Origin: an uncultured Acetatifactor sp.
Lineage (GTDB): Bacteria; Bacillota; Clostridia; Lachnospirales; Lachnospiraceae
Assembly: GCA_949840935.1 (NCBI GenBank)
Contig: CATKXX010000003.1
Span: forward strand, 1-64,000
Direction: 5' to 3'
DNA length: 64,000 bases
The notes under the pieces are model-generated. The model made no database searches, had not been told where the DNA came from, and saw only the letters and a program-made list of their open reading frames with translations. How positions within the stretch are numbered: the first letter of the stretch is position 1; the number at the start of each line of letters is the position of its first letter. Below are positions 43,464 to 52,083 of this stretch, piece after piece. The position numbers and the translations under genes are program-made.

Positions 43464-43573
43464 GGCTTCACGCGATAGCATATTTTGAAAATATTTCTTG
43501 ACGTTTACTGGCATAGGGTGTATTATGAATATGACCAATATAGTATTTTGAGTCATAGAAAGAAGAGGATGAT

Positions 43574-44152
43574 ATGTCAAGAAGTTTTACAGAAAGAGAA
43601 AAAGAAAACATCAAAAGAAGCTTGCAGGAAGCCTGTAAGCAGAATTGGACACAGTATGGCTATAAGAAAACAAGTGTAGATGAAATTTGCAGGCAGGCAG
43701 GAATTTCAAAAGGGGCGTTTTACCTTTTCTTTGAATCGAAGGAAGCTCTCTTTTGTGAAGTGTTGTGTTCCGTGCAGGGACAAATCTGCAGCGCGGCATC
43801 GGAGGTAATCGGAAAACACAAAGATAAGTATGGTGTTGCTGAAGCCTTAAAGCTCATTTACCGGGAATATGATAAAAACAATTTTTTGTACGATTCGGAC
43901 AGTGCCGACTTTACAATTTTGATGAACAAGTTATCAGAAGAACAGGCAAAAAAGATCGAGGAATCCAATCATATGAGCCAACGGCTTTTTTTAAGCCAGC
44001 CGTATTTGAAAGTCAAGGTTGATGCTGATTTGGTGATGTCAGTTATTTATTCTTTGATTATGAATATCAAAAATAAAAATATTCTTCTTCACGATCACAT
44101 GGAAACCTTTGATTATATGGTTGACCATTTGATTGACAGTTTGTATGAGTAG
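43574..44152 (+). CDS. TetR/AcrR-family transcriptional regulator
   Basis: The protein has 192 residues. The N-terminal helix-turn-helix reads GYKKTSVDEICRQAGISKGA then FYLFFESKEALF, the standard TetR pattern; the C-terminal ligand domain is divergent. The coding sequence is notably more AT-rich than neighbouring operons, as is the next gene, suggesting separate origin. The gene is 13 nt upstream of the DUF4180 gene and presumably cotranscribed. Such regulators usually repress their own operon until a small molecule binds. Confidence 0.9.
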   Translation: MSRSFTEREKENIKRSLQEACKQNWTQYGYKKTSVDEICRQAGISKGAFYLFFESKEALFCEVLCSVQGQICSAASEVIGKHKDKYGVAEALKLIYREYDKNNFLYDSDSADFTILMNKLSEEQAKKIEESNHMSQRLFLSQPYLKVKVDADLVMSVIYSLIMNIKNKNILLHDHMETFDYMVDHLIDSLYE

Positions 44153-44165
44153 CAGGAGGTAGAAA

Positions 44166-44528
44166 ATGAAAACGGAAGTCATAAAGAAAAATAATACAGA
44201 GGTTGCAGTTGTGAGCAGTGATGAAGTGCTGATTACAGATGTCCAGGCGGCATTGGATTTGATCATGACAGTAAGATACGAAACGGGCTGCACGAATATT
44301 GCCATAAATAAGGGAGCTATTGTAAATGATTTTTTTGTTTTGAGTACTTGTCTGGCAGGAGAAATATTGCAGAAATTTATCAATTATGGTGTGAGATTTG
44401 CCATATATGGCGATTTCTCAGGATATACCAGTAAGCCGCTGAAAGATTTTATGTATGAGAGCAATAACGGAAAGGACATTTATTTTCAGCCTACGGCTTC
44501 TCTTGCTGTTGACAAACTTTCTGGATGA
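44166..44528 (+). CDS. DUF4180 protein
   Basis: The protein has 120 residues and matches the DUF4180 pattern: VQAALDLIMTVRYETGCTNI, INKGAIVNDFFVLSTCLAGE, a G-x-RFAIYGDFS strand and the DFMYESNNGKDIYF end. AGCAGGAGG precedes the start. The family has no known function and often lies next to TetR or MerR-type regulators, as here. A short frame after the stop (44578-44637, MRNVYNCVEAFGKLLDKAK) has no clear start site and may be the remnant of a further gene. AT-rich like its neighbour. Confidence 0.85.
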   Translation: MKTEVIKKNNTEVAVVSSDEVLITDVQAALDLIMTVRYETGCTNIAINKGAIVNDFFVLSTCLAGEILQKFINYGVRFAIYGDFSGYTSKPLKDFMYESNNGKDIYFQPTASLAVDKLSG

Positions 44529-44652
44529 CGAGTGCAGGTATGCGAAACTCTTTCAAAAAAGGAAAGAGGCAAGTCTGATGCGTAATGTGTATAACTGCGT
44601 GGAGGCATTTGGAAAACTGCTGGATAAAGCTAAATAGAAATTGGACTACTTT

Positions 44653-44705
44653 CCCTCCCGGAAGCATAGAATGCATAAGCAAACAAGCTTCGGGAGGGAT
44701 TTTTC
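44653..44705 (+). terminator. Hairpin with T run that also carries the Ca2+-ATPase ribosome site
   Basis: CCCTCCCGGAAGC (44653-44665) pairs with GCTTCGGGAGGG (44687-44698) with one bulge and is followed by ATTTTTC and then directly by the ATG at 44706. The 3' arm GGGAGGG is the only good Shine-Dalgarno sequence for that ATG, so the hairpin can end the upstream transcript or hide the ribosome site. Confidence 0.75.
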
Positions 44706-47417
44706 ATGTTTGAACAACGCAGCATACAGGAGACCTTATTACAGCTGGAAAGCAGCCTGGAACATGGCCTGACGGAGAAGGAGGCGGCTGCCAGGCTGGC
44801 CAGGGACGGCAGGAATGAGATGAAGGGGGAGAGGAAGAAGACTGTTATCGAGTCCTTTTTCGAGCAGCTGAACGACCCGCTGATCTATGTACTCATTGTG
44901 GCGGCGGTGGTATCCGTGCTGCTCCACGAGATCAGCGATGCTGTCATCATTGCGGTGGTAGTCTGTATGAATGCCGTGGTGGGCATGCTCCAGGAAGGCA
45001 AGGCGCGAAAGGCACTGGAATCCCTGAAGAAGCTGGCCAGCCCCAAGGCGGTGGTGCTGCGGGAGGGAAGGCGGAGGGAAATCCCTGCGGCAGAGCTGGT
45101 AAAGGGGGATATCGTCTGCCTGGAGGCGGGCTGCCAGATCCCGGCGGACTTAAGGCTCACAGCCACAGCAAATCTGAAGATAGAGGAATCCGCGCTTACG
45201 GGGGAGTCCCTGCCTGTGGAGAAGGATGCGGCCTTTGTGGGGCGGCGGGGAGAGCATCTGCCCCTGGGTGACAGGTACAATATGGCTTATATGTCCACCA
45301 TAGTGACCTACGGCAGGGGGGAGGGCATTGTGACGGCTACCGGGATGCAGACGGAGCTGGGGCAGATTGCCGAGATGATCACCAGCGCAAAAGAAGAGAT
45401 GACGCCTCTGCAGAAACGTCTGGGGGAGCTGGGAAGGGTGCTGAGCTTTCTGTCCCTGCTTCTCTGTGCTTCCCTCTTTGGACTGGCAGTGCTGCAGCGG
45501 CGCAATGTGGGGGAAATGCTGATCACGGCGATCTCTCTGGCGGTGGCTGCGGTGCCCGAGGGGCTGCCTGCGGTGGTGACGATCTGTCTGGCCCTCAGTG
45601 TGACCAGGATGGTCAGGGTCAATACCATTGTGAGAAGGCTGCCTTCCGTGGAGACGCTGGGGGCCGTCAGCGTGGTCTGCTCGGACAAGACGGGTACGCT
45701 GACCCAGAACCGAATGACCGTGGAGAAGGTGGCGCTTGGGGGGAAATGCAGGCAGGCATCGGAGGTGCTGCCATCGGAATGCCCGGAATTCTTTCAGGGG
45801 ATGGCGCTCTGCAATGACGCTTCCCTGGGGCAGGGGACGGGCATGGGGGATCCCACGGAGCTGGCGCTTCTGGATATGGCAGCCGGGGCAGGATATGGAA
45901 AGGAGGCGCTGGAACGGCAGATGCCCAGGATCGGGGAGCTGGCCTTTGGCTCCGACCGGAAGATGATGACTACGCTGCACCGGATCGTCGCTTCCCCGGC
46001 AGGGGAGCTGCAGGCGGCCTCTTATGAGCCCTGCCGCAGCATCAGCTTTACCAAGGGCGCGCCGGACGAGGTATGGAAGCGGTGCACGGAAATCTGGACC
46101 TCCCGGGGCATTGTGCGTATGGGAGAACAACATATCCGGCAGCTCCAGGCGGCAGTCAGGGAAATGTCGGGTGAGGCCCTGCGGACACTGGCCATTGCCA
46201 TGAGAAGGAACGCCAAAGAGGCCAGGGAGGAGGGCCTGGTGCTGCTGGGGCTGGTGGGGATGCGAGACCCTGCCAGGCCGGAAGCCGCGGGAGCTGTGGC
46301 GGATTTTAAGGCGGCTGGCGTCACTACGGTGATGATTACAGGGGATCATGTGGATACGGCTTTCGCCATTGGCAGACAGCTTGGTATTGTGGAGGACAGG
46401 AAGCAGTGTATGACCGGGGAGGAGCTGTCCCGCCTGTCCGACGGGCCGCTGGTAGAACGGCTGCAGGATACGAGGGTCTTTGCTAGGGTTTCCCCGGCCC
46501 AGAAGGTGCGGATTGTGGACGGCTTCCAGAAGAGGGGGGAGATCGTGGCCATGACCGGCGACGGGGTCAATGACGCGCCCTCCCTGAAGGAGGCGGATAT
46601 CGGGATTGCCATGGGGAAAAATGGTACGGATGTAGCCAGACAGGCATCGGACATGATTTTGACGGACGATAATTTCGCCACCATCAGGCGCGCCATAGAG
46701 GAGGGCAGGGGCGTCTATGAAAACATACGGAAATCCGTGATATTCCTGCTGTCCTCCAATCTGGGGGAGATCGTCACCATGTTTGTGGCAGTGCTCTGCG
46801 GGCTGGCTTCCCCGTTGAAATCCAGCCATATTCTGTGGATCAACCTGATCACGGACTCCCTTCCGGCACTGGCTCTGGGAGTGGATAAAAATGACGGGAA
46901 AAGCCTGATGCGGCAGCCGCCCAGAAAGGCCCGGGAGAGCCTCTTTGCCAGAGGCGGCCTTGCCTGCACCTGCTTCTACGGCGTGCTGATTGCGGCCATC
47001 AGCCTTACGGCCTTTCTGATGCTGCCCTGTGCCCTGCTTAGAGTAAACGGGCGGCCCATAACGCTCGGGGCTGTGGGGGAGCTTCTTGGAAACCCCAATG
47101 TGCTTTCCAAGGCACAGACCTATGCGTTTACGGTGCTTGGCCTCTCGCAGCTGTTCCACGCCGTTGGCATGAGGGATACAGGCAGATCTGTTTTCCGTAT
47201 GAACCATCTGGAAAACCGGCTGATGATTGTGGCGTGTGTGGTGGGATTCTGCCTGCAGCTTGCGGTGACGGAAGTGCCCTTTCTGATCAATGCCTTTGGC
47301 ACAGCCCACCTCTCCGGCAGCGAATGGGGCAGGCTCATTGTCCTTGCGGCGGTACCGCTCTTTGCCCATGAAGTGCTGGCGCTTATTTCTTGGAAATCTT
47401 ATTCAGCTCGGAATTGA
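44706..47417 (+). CDS. P-type cation ATPase, calcium-pump (type II) family
   Basis: The protein has 903 residues. Phosphorylation site CSDKTGTLTQN with D327; actuator motif LTGESLPVEK; PEGLP in TM4 (AAVPEGLPAVVT), typical of Ca2+ and related type II pumps; the KGAPDE nucleotide-binding motif; hinge TGDGVNDAPSLK; about ten transmembrane helices. It should export or sequester Ca2+ with ATP. The start overlaps the hairpin region described separately. The last 35 nt overlap the convergent GH2 gene on the other strand. Confidence 0.93.
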   Translation: MFEQRSIQETLLQLESSLEHGLTEKEAAARLARDGRNEMKGERKKTVIESFFEQLNDPLIYVLIVAAVVSVLLHEISDAVIIAVVVCMNAVVGMLQEGKARKALESLKKLASPKAVVLREGRRREIPAAELVKGDIVCLEAGCQIPADLRLTATANLKIEESALTGESLPVEKDAAFVGRRGEHLPLGDRYNMAYMSTIVTYGRGEGIVTATGMQTELGQIAEMITSAKEEMTPLQKRLGELGRVLSFLSLLLCASLFGLAVLQRRNVGEMLITAISLAVAAVPEGLPAVVTICLALSVTRMVRVNTIVRRLPSVETLGAVSVVCSDKTGTLTQNRMTVEKVALGGKCRQASEVLPSECPEFFQGMALCNDASLGQGTGMGDPTELALLDMAAGAGYGKEALERQMPRIGELAFGSDRKMMTTLHRIVASPAGELQAASYEPCRSISFTKGAPDEVWKRCTEIWTSRGIVRMGEQHIRQLQAAVREMSGEALRTLAIAMRRNAKEAREEGLVLLGLVGMRDPARPEAAGAVADFKAAGVTTVMITGDHVDTAFAIGRQLGIVEDRKQCMTGEELSRLSDGPLVERLQDTRVFARVSPAQKVRIVDGFQKRGEIVAMTGDGVNDAPSLKEADIGIAMGKNGTDVARQASDMILTDDNFATIRRAIEEGRGVYENIRKSVIFLLSSNLGEIVTMFVAVLCGLASPLKSSHILWINLITDSLPALALGVDKNDGKSLMRQPPRKARESLFARGGLACTCFYGVLIAAISLTAFLMLPCALLRVNGRPITLGAVGELLGNPNVLSKAQTYAFTVLGLSQLFHAVGMRDTGRSVFRMNHLENRLMIVACVVGFCLQLAVTEVPFLINAFGTAHLSGSEWGRLIVLAAVPLFAHEVLALISWKSYSARN

Positions 47418-49758
47418 TGATCTGCATGGCGTTTTCGGGAATCTTCTTTTTGGAATCTGTTCCGTCCGGTTCCGCCCCGCCCATGGCCCCCATGGTGGAG
47501 GCAAGCTCCTGCAGGGTTTTGCCTCCCATCATGGCCATCATGGATTTCTTGATCTTCATGCCGGTCATGGAGTACATGGCGTTTGCCAGGATATGGAAGG
47601 CGCCGTCGTCCGCCATGATTTCGTTTAAGGTATCGAAGACGGAAAAATGCTTTTCCGAATATTCCATGGGTGCGTCGCTTGCCACCGTCTCGATATGATC
47701 AAACCAGTTGGCCGCATACTCTCCGTCATCCTCCGGTGGAAGCGTGTAGATTTCGGGCTTCTCAGCGACTCTCTCTAAAGTAATGGTGTCACGGCAGATG
47801 CCGGGCTGGCCGGGAGTAAGGCTGCGCCTGGGCTGCGGGAAGGCGTCACCACATTCCCTGGGCTGCGGGGAGCTGCTGCACGCACTGTATTGTCCCTCGG
47901 CGGTCAGAAAGGTAAAGCCGCGGCCCAGGGGCACATTTTCAAAGAGAAATACCTTGCTGCCGTGGAGGGTGGCGAAGGCTTCCCCGTTGACGTAGAGGGA
48001 GACAATGTCCAGGTTGGAGTAAACCTTTACCGTGGTGGTATCGGAAGCCCTGCGGGAGTATCTTCTGCCGCAGAGATAGACGAAGGGCTCCCTGCTCCAG
48101 TATGCCTTATAGACATAAAAAGCTTCCTTCCGGATCTTCCGGTCCATGGTCACAAGGCCCTTATTGTTGCGTCCCGCCGTGCCGCCCTCATTCCGGGCGG
48201 CGCAGCCGAAGTCAAACATATTCCAGACATAGGTGCTCCACAGATAAGGCCGTTCCATCAGGATCTTTGCCATATGCTCGTGGTATTCCGCCTGATAGCG
48301 CTCTGAGTAATCCCTGCATTTCGCCTCGTCGGGCTGGTAGGTGATAATGCCCTCCGCGCCGTACTCGGACAGCCCCAGGCAGATCCCGGGGTGCTTTTCA
48401 TGAAATTTGTCCAGCCATGCCTCGTTATCCTCATAGCGTCCCCCGTACCAGCCGAAGTAGTGGTTATAGCTTTCCACGTCCGTGATGCCGTGGAGGGGAT
48501 GCTCCATGGGGAGCATGGTCACATGGGCGATGGTGGTCAGGCGGCTGGGGTCAAGCTGGTGTACCAGGGTGTTTAAGTCCTCGTGGTTTTCCACCAGCCC
48601 GGGCTTTTCCCCGGCAATGGTGATCTCGTTGGAGAGCCCCCAGAAGCAGATGGAGGGATGGTTATAATTCTGATAGATCAGGTCTTCCATCTGGAGGCGG
48701 CAGTTTTTATGGGCTGCAGGGTCGTCGCTCTGGCAGCTGATGTAGGGGATTTCCGCCCAGACGATGAAGCCGTATTCATCGCAGGCGTCATAGAAGTCCC
48801 GGCTGTGCTGATAATGGGCAAGCCGTACCGTGTTGGCGCCGAGCTCCCGGATCAGGGCGGCATCCTCATAATGCTCCCTGCGGGTCAGGGCATTGCCCAT
48901 CCACAGCCTGTCCTGATGGCGGGAGACGCCCCGCAGTATCATGGGCCTGCCATTCAGGAAAAAGCCCTTTTCCGGATCTACATGGAAGGAGCGGATGCCG
49001 AAGCGCGTCCCTGTCTCGTCCACAGACTCGTTCCGAAAGACCAGTGTGGCGGCACAGTGGTACAGATAGGGATCATCCACCCCCTGCCAGAGATGGGGGC
49101 AGGGCAGCAGGATATCTGATTTGGTATCCTCCGAGGGGCGCCAGCTCTCCGCAACTACCCTGCCGCAGGCGTCTGTGATCTGGTAGCGCACAGTGTGATC
49201 AGGGGAGGGATTGGCGACCCAGCTGTTCAGATGGATCATGGCGCTCCCGTCCGAAAGAATCTCAGGAGTCACAGCGAGCCCTGCGGCGCCGTGAAAGCCT
49301 ACCTCAAAATGTGTCTTTGGCAGGATTAAAAGGTTCACGCCCCGGTAAAGGCCTCCGTAAAAGGTAAAGTCTGCCATCTGGGGGTAGATGTGGCTGTGGT
49401 GGGAATTGTCCACGGTGATGGTAAGGATGTTCTTTTTCTTCTCCTCCGGGGCATACAGGGCCTCTGTAAGGTCTGCCGTAAAGGAGGAATAGCCGCCTTC
49501 ATGGCTTCCCGCCTCGGACTGGTTTACATAGACCCTGGCGGACAGGCCCGCCGCGGGAATCTCCAGGTAAACCCTCCGCCCGTCCTCCGGGGCCGGTGTG
49601 TCCAGCTCCCTGGTATAGGTACATTCCCCTCTGTAGTATTCCCCCTTGCCATCCATGCCGTCTATGGCGTTCCAGGTATGGGGAAGGCAGACTTCCTGCC
49701 AGTTCTGCCCGTCTTTGGAAAAGCTCCAGTTGTCGTTTAAGTTTATGATCTGTCTCAT
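47383..49758 (-). CDS. Glycoside hydrolase family 2, beta-galactosidase-like
   Basis: The protein has 791 residues with no signal peptide, so it is probably intracellular. The sugar-binding domain (20-170), the Ig-like domain (175-285) and the TIM barrel (290-600) are in GH2 order. The acid/base is E378 in WGLSNE and the nucleophile E465 in LSEYGAEG. A C-terminal Ig-like part follows, then a 100-residue helical end rich in Met (MKIKKSMMAMMGG) that is not part of standard GH2 enzymes. The start has AAAGGGGGCG upstream. Substrate could be a beta-galactoside or beta-glucuronide; galactosidase is a family-level guess. Confidence 0.88.
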   Translation of the reverse strand: MRQIINLNDNWSFSKDGQNWQEVCLPHTWNAIDGMDGKGEYYRGECTYTRELDTPAPEDGRRVYLEIPAAGLSARVYVNQSEAGSHEGGYSSFTADLTEALYAPEEKKKNILTITVDNSHHSHIYPQMADFTFYGGLYRGVNLLILPKTHFEVGFHGAAGLAVTPEILSDGSAMIHLNSWVANPSPDHTVRYQITDACGRVVAESWRPSEDTKSDILLPCPHLWQGVDDPYLYHCAATLVFRNESVDETGTRFGIRSFHVDPEKGFFLNGRPMILRGVSRHQDRLWMGNALTRREHYEDAALIRELGANTVRLAHYQHSRDFYDACDEYGFIVWAEIPYISCQSDDPAAHKNCRLQMEDLIYQNYNHPSICFWGLSNEITIAGEKPGLVENHEDLNTLVHQLDPSRLTTIAHVTMLPMEHPLHGITDVESYNHYFGWYGGRYEDNEAWLDKFHEKHPGICLGLSEYGAEGIITYQPDEAKCRDYSERYQAEYHEHMAKILMERPYLWSTYVWNMFDFGCAARNEGGTAGRNNKGLVTMDRKIRKEAFYVYKAYWSREPFVYLCGRRYSRRASDTTTVKVYSNLDIVSLYVNGEAFATLHGSKVFLFENVPLGRGFTFLTAEGQYSACSSSPQPRECGDAFPQPRRSLTPGQPGICRDTITLERVAEKPEIYTLPPEDDGEYAANWFDHIETVASDAPMEYSEKHFSVFDTLNEIMADDGAFHILANAMYSMTGMKIKKSMMAMMGGKTLQELASTMGAMGGAEPDGTDSKKKIPENAMQIINSELNKISKK

Positions 49759-49898
49759 GGCGACGCCCCCTTTTTGGTGTAATGTTTTATATAGTATGGG
49801 GAGCTTTCGGGAAAATATCCGCGGAAACCAGTGTCTTTAAAAATAGAAATCTGTCGGCCCTGATCGGTGAGCTGGCTTTAAAAGTGAGCTGAATTGTT

Positions 49899-50639
49899 TC
49901 ATTGGGGATTCTCTTTAAACACAATATCTGTTAAATCAATGATTCCCTTTGAATAATTAATAGAACTATCATGACGTATGATTTCGATTGCAAAAAAATA
50001 ATGTTTCCCTTTGTATTTTTTATATATTTGTTTATAATGTGTTGTTAAAAATTCGGATGCCCTTATGGTTCCGACTTCATTTGTGCCATGAATGATATGT
50101 ACAGTTTTGTCGGCACCACTAAAATCATTTCTGGTCAATTTTATCAGAAAGGCATAATCAATTTCAGCAGTTAATGGAAATTCCCTGTCCTTTATTCTAT
50201 ATCCATATTTATCAGGAATGTATTCAATAAAGGGATTATTTCCATAAGTTGCCTTCATTTCAGGTGTTGTAATAAATTTAAAGTCATTAAAATACCTTAC
50301 AAAATATGAATTTATTTTGTTGCTTACCAAAAAACCCCCTATACACATTTCGTTATTTTCATCGGAATCTGTCCCTGCTAATTGAAATTTTTGATTAATT
50401 TCGTTAAATAAATTTATAATATTGTTTGTAGCTTCTATATCGGGAATCGAAATGTAATTTGTACTTTTATCATAACAACAAATATTAACAAGGTTATTAT
50501 TATAATCAAGTACTTTCTTTATACAGTATTCTTTGAATATAAAGTTAAATATATTTTGTATACATTTAATAATAAACAAAATATTTATAAATAATGAAAT
50601 AAGAGTAATATTATTATTAAAAATAGTGATAAATTTCAT
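49899..50639 (-). CDS. AT-rich single-pass membrane protein of unknown function
   Basis: The protein has 246 residues. One hydrophobic N-terminal segment (about 8-36) precedes a soluble domain with CIGGFLVSNKINSYFVRYFN, then IDYAFLIKLTRNDF, and then TVHIIHGTNEVGTIRASEFL. The G-G-x-x-x-S-N, D-Y-x-x-L-I and GTxEVGTxxASxFL pattern recalls a domain in uncharacterised, mainly actinobacterial, proteins that I cannot name. Base composition is far more AT-rich than anything else in the window, so it is probably acquired. It lies beside a decayed methyltransferase gene; a role in conflict or defence is possible but unproved. Confidence 0.6.
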   Translation of the reverse strand: MKFITIFNNNITLISLFINILFIIKCIQNIFNFIFKEYCIKKVLDYNNNLVNICCYDKSTNYISIPDIEATNNIINLFNEINQKFQLAGTDSDENNEMCIGGFLVSNKINSYFVRYFNDFKFITTPEMKATYGNNPFIEYIPDKYGYRIKDREFPLTAEIDYAFLIKLTRNDFSGADKTVHIIHGTNEVGTIRASEFLTTHYKQIYKKYKGKHYFFAIEIIRHDSSINYSKGIIDLTDIVFKENPQ

Positions 50640-50725
50640 TCTTTTTCCTTATGTAATCATTAATAATTCTTGTTTTTTATAGATACTATTAAATAATATT
50701 ACTATTTTATTTTGTATATGTCAAA

Positions 50726-50845
50726 TCAAACCCCGTGCAGATTTCCGCCACCACCTGACAAGGGGCTGGTGTAGGTATTTATCAGGTACTCGCACAGCTC
50801 CACGGGATTTTGGGTGGGGTGGGCGGTATGGGCCACGGTTTGGAA
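50726..50845 (-). pseudogene. C-terminal remnant of a DNA methyltransferase
   Basis: On the minus strand an unannounced frame reads FQTVAHTAHPTQNPVELCEY then LINTYTSPLSGGGG and stops. The HPTQ-x-PVEL-x-EYLI-x-TYT sequence is the hallmark of N6-adenine/N4-cytosine DNA methyltransferases, just before their FxGxG motif I in permuted enzymes; here the sequence ends before that motif. About 40 residues remain. Confidence 0.75.
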
Positions 50846-50935
50846 TGACAGCAGGATTCCTGGAAACCGTTGCCCGAGCGGGTAACTATGCTCCGATATA
50901 ATCAAAAAATAACAGTGGTGCCATAGCTGAAATCC

Positions 50936-51145
50936 TTATTGTATCTCGGATTTTCTGAAAACCAAATGTGTTGCTGTCAGTGAAATAACAATTACCGCTG
51001 CTGCAAACACCGCCGACAGTGCAAGTGTTCTGTTATCGCTTGTTTGTGCAAGGCTAAAGCAGGTCAGCCTGAAAAAGCTTTCACTGATGAAGTTTCTAAG
51101 GATATTGCAGGACACAAAGCTGAACACAAGAAAACATAGGTTAAA
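50936..51145 (-). pseudogene. Probable C-terminal fragment of an ABC-2 type permease
   Basis: The frame FNLCFLVFSFVSCNILRNFI ... LALSAVFAAAVIVISL ... FRKSEIQ has two hydrophobic stretches and ends like lantibiotic-immunity or bacitracin-type permeases (F-x-K-S-E-I). Upstream the hydrophobic reading continues only in other frames (MAMLLHLTYVFLCSALC), so the gene is frameshifted or truncated. Assignment is tentative. Confidence 0.4.
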
Positions 51146-51215
51146 TGCAGCAGCATTGCCATGAGAACGGCTGTAATGTTTGCAGGATAATGTTTTCCAT
51201 TTCGCAGCCCTCCTT

Positions 51216-51440
51216 TCATGAGCCAAATGTGCGCTTGATCTCGTCACGTTCCCTCCCTGCTTCCACCCAATTCTCCACATATCCGCAATCGCAGCAGACA
51301 TAGCGTATAACCGGGATTTTTTTCGTCAATGTAAAGGTCGAAGTATAAATATTGTTCCCGCTGGCATGACGGTTTTGGTTATCGGGAACACGGACAATAT
51401 TTTGTGAATTGCATTTCGGACAGCGTTTTGTATTCTTCAT
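51216..51440 (-). CDS. Small zinc-ribbon protein
   Basis: The product has 74 residues. Two CxxC-type pairs (CPKC at residues 7-10 and the CCDCGY cluster near residue 55) frame a beta-hairpin region. The chosen start (M at 51440) has TGGAGG about 10 nt upstream. No membrane part is present. It is probably a complete small zinc-binding protein of unknown role, in a region otherwise made of gene remnants. Confidence 0.6.
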   Translation of the reverse strand: MKNTKRCPKCNSQNIVRVPDNQNRHASGNNIYTSTFTLTKKIPVIRYVCCDCGYVENWVEAGRERDEIKRTFGS

Positions 51441-51758
51441 GGCACTAATAGCCTCCATTTCGTTTTGCGGGTAAGTTTCTGTTACAGCCACAGCATAACT
51501 GCAAAATAGTGTTTATGCCGTTTTGTCCATGATCGGTTGTTTTTTGTCCGTGAAAAACAGACAGGGCACTGCATCCCACAACGTGCGAACACATACCAAG
51601 GAAAGCATTTTTCAAACACGCTCTGGGGTTGTGTCAAGCGGATCTGTCCTGAAATTGCCCCTTTAATGTGACTGGCTTTCTGGTATCCTGACAAGGTATT
51701 TGGGAAAGATATTTGCGTCGATCAATCACTGGCATGAGATGAGGTGCGTGCAATGGAC
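51441..51758. other. Gene-poor stretch in the decayed island
   Basis: About 320 nt in which I see no supported gene. The only long minus-strand frame (51482-51694) has a weak start and no recognisable motif. It is likely debris between remnants. Confidence 0.4.
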
Positions 51759-51968
51759 TTATCTTTTATATCCGTGTGTCTTCATATGTAATAGCGCTAT
51801 CATCTCTAAGGCTTTATCAGTCGATATTCCTCTGTCCCCGAGCTTATAGGATACTTCTCTGATGATCTCTGGATTATTTAACAGATATAATGTGTCTATT
51901 TCTTTTTTGAAGGATTTTATATTCGCCTTATTTTCCCTGATCAAAAAATCCTCAATGCAAGATTTCAA
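51759..51968 (-). CDS. Small helical protein or fragment, unknown
   Basis: A 69-residue frame from a TTG codon: charged, helix-rich, with CIEDFLIRENKANIKSFKKE and YKLGDRGISTDKALEMIALL. The frame continues upstream to a stop at about 52010 without any ATG or GTG and without a clear ribosome site, so it may be the 3' end of a broken gene. Its reading frame looks genuine by composition. Confidence 0.3.
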   Translation of the reverse strand: MKSCIEDFLIRENKANIKSFKKEIDTLYLLNNPEIIREVSYKLGDRGISTDKALEMIALLHMKTHGYKR

Positions 51969-51999
51969 AGCGGTGCGCAGGGACGTGAAAACCTTGTCC

Positions 52000-52028
52000 T
52001 TGCTGATTTCCTTCTATAGGGGTATAAT
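52000..52028 (+). promoter_or_regulatory. Promoter candidate for the amidohydrolase and Pel genes
   Basis: TTGCTG (52000-52005), a 17-nt spacer and a perfect TATAAT (52023-52028), 55 nt before the ATG at 52084. The -35 box is weak. No c-di-GMP riboswitch was recognised downstream. Confidence 0.5.
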
Positions 52029-52083
52029 AATTTCATCATTTGGCTCAATAAAAATCAGATATGGACATTACAGGGAGGTTTTT

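Noticed and set aside
45150-47369. 739-codon open frame opposite the calcium pump gene
   Set aside because: It is a shadow of the GC-rich pump gene; the product is rich in His, Arg, Pro and Gln with no motifs, and the plus-strand gene has all P-type ATPase residues.
51482-51694. 70-codon minus-strand frame in the decayed island
   Set aside because: No ribosome site and no recognisable domain; composition like noncoding debris.
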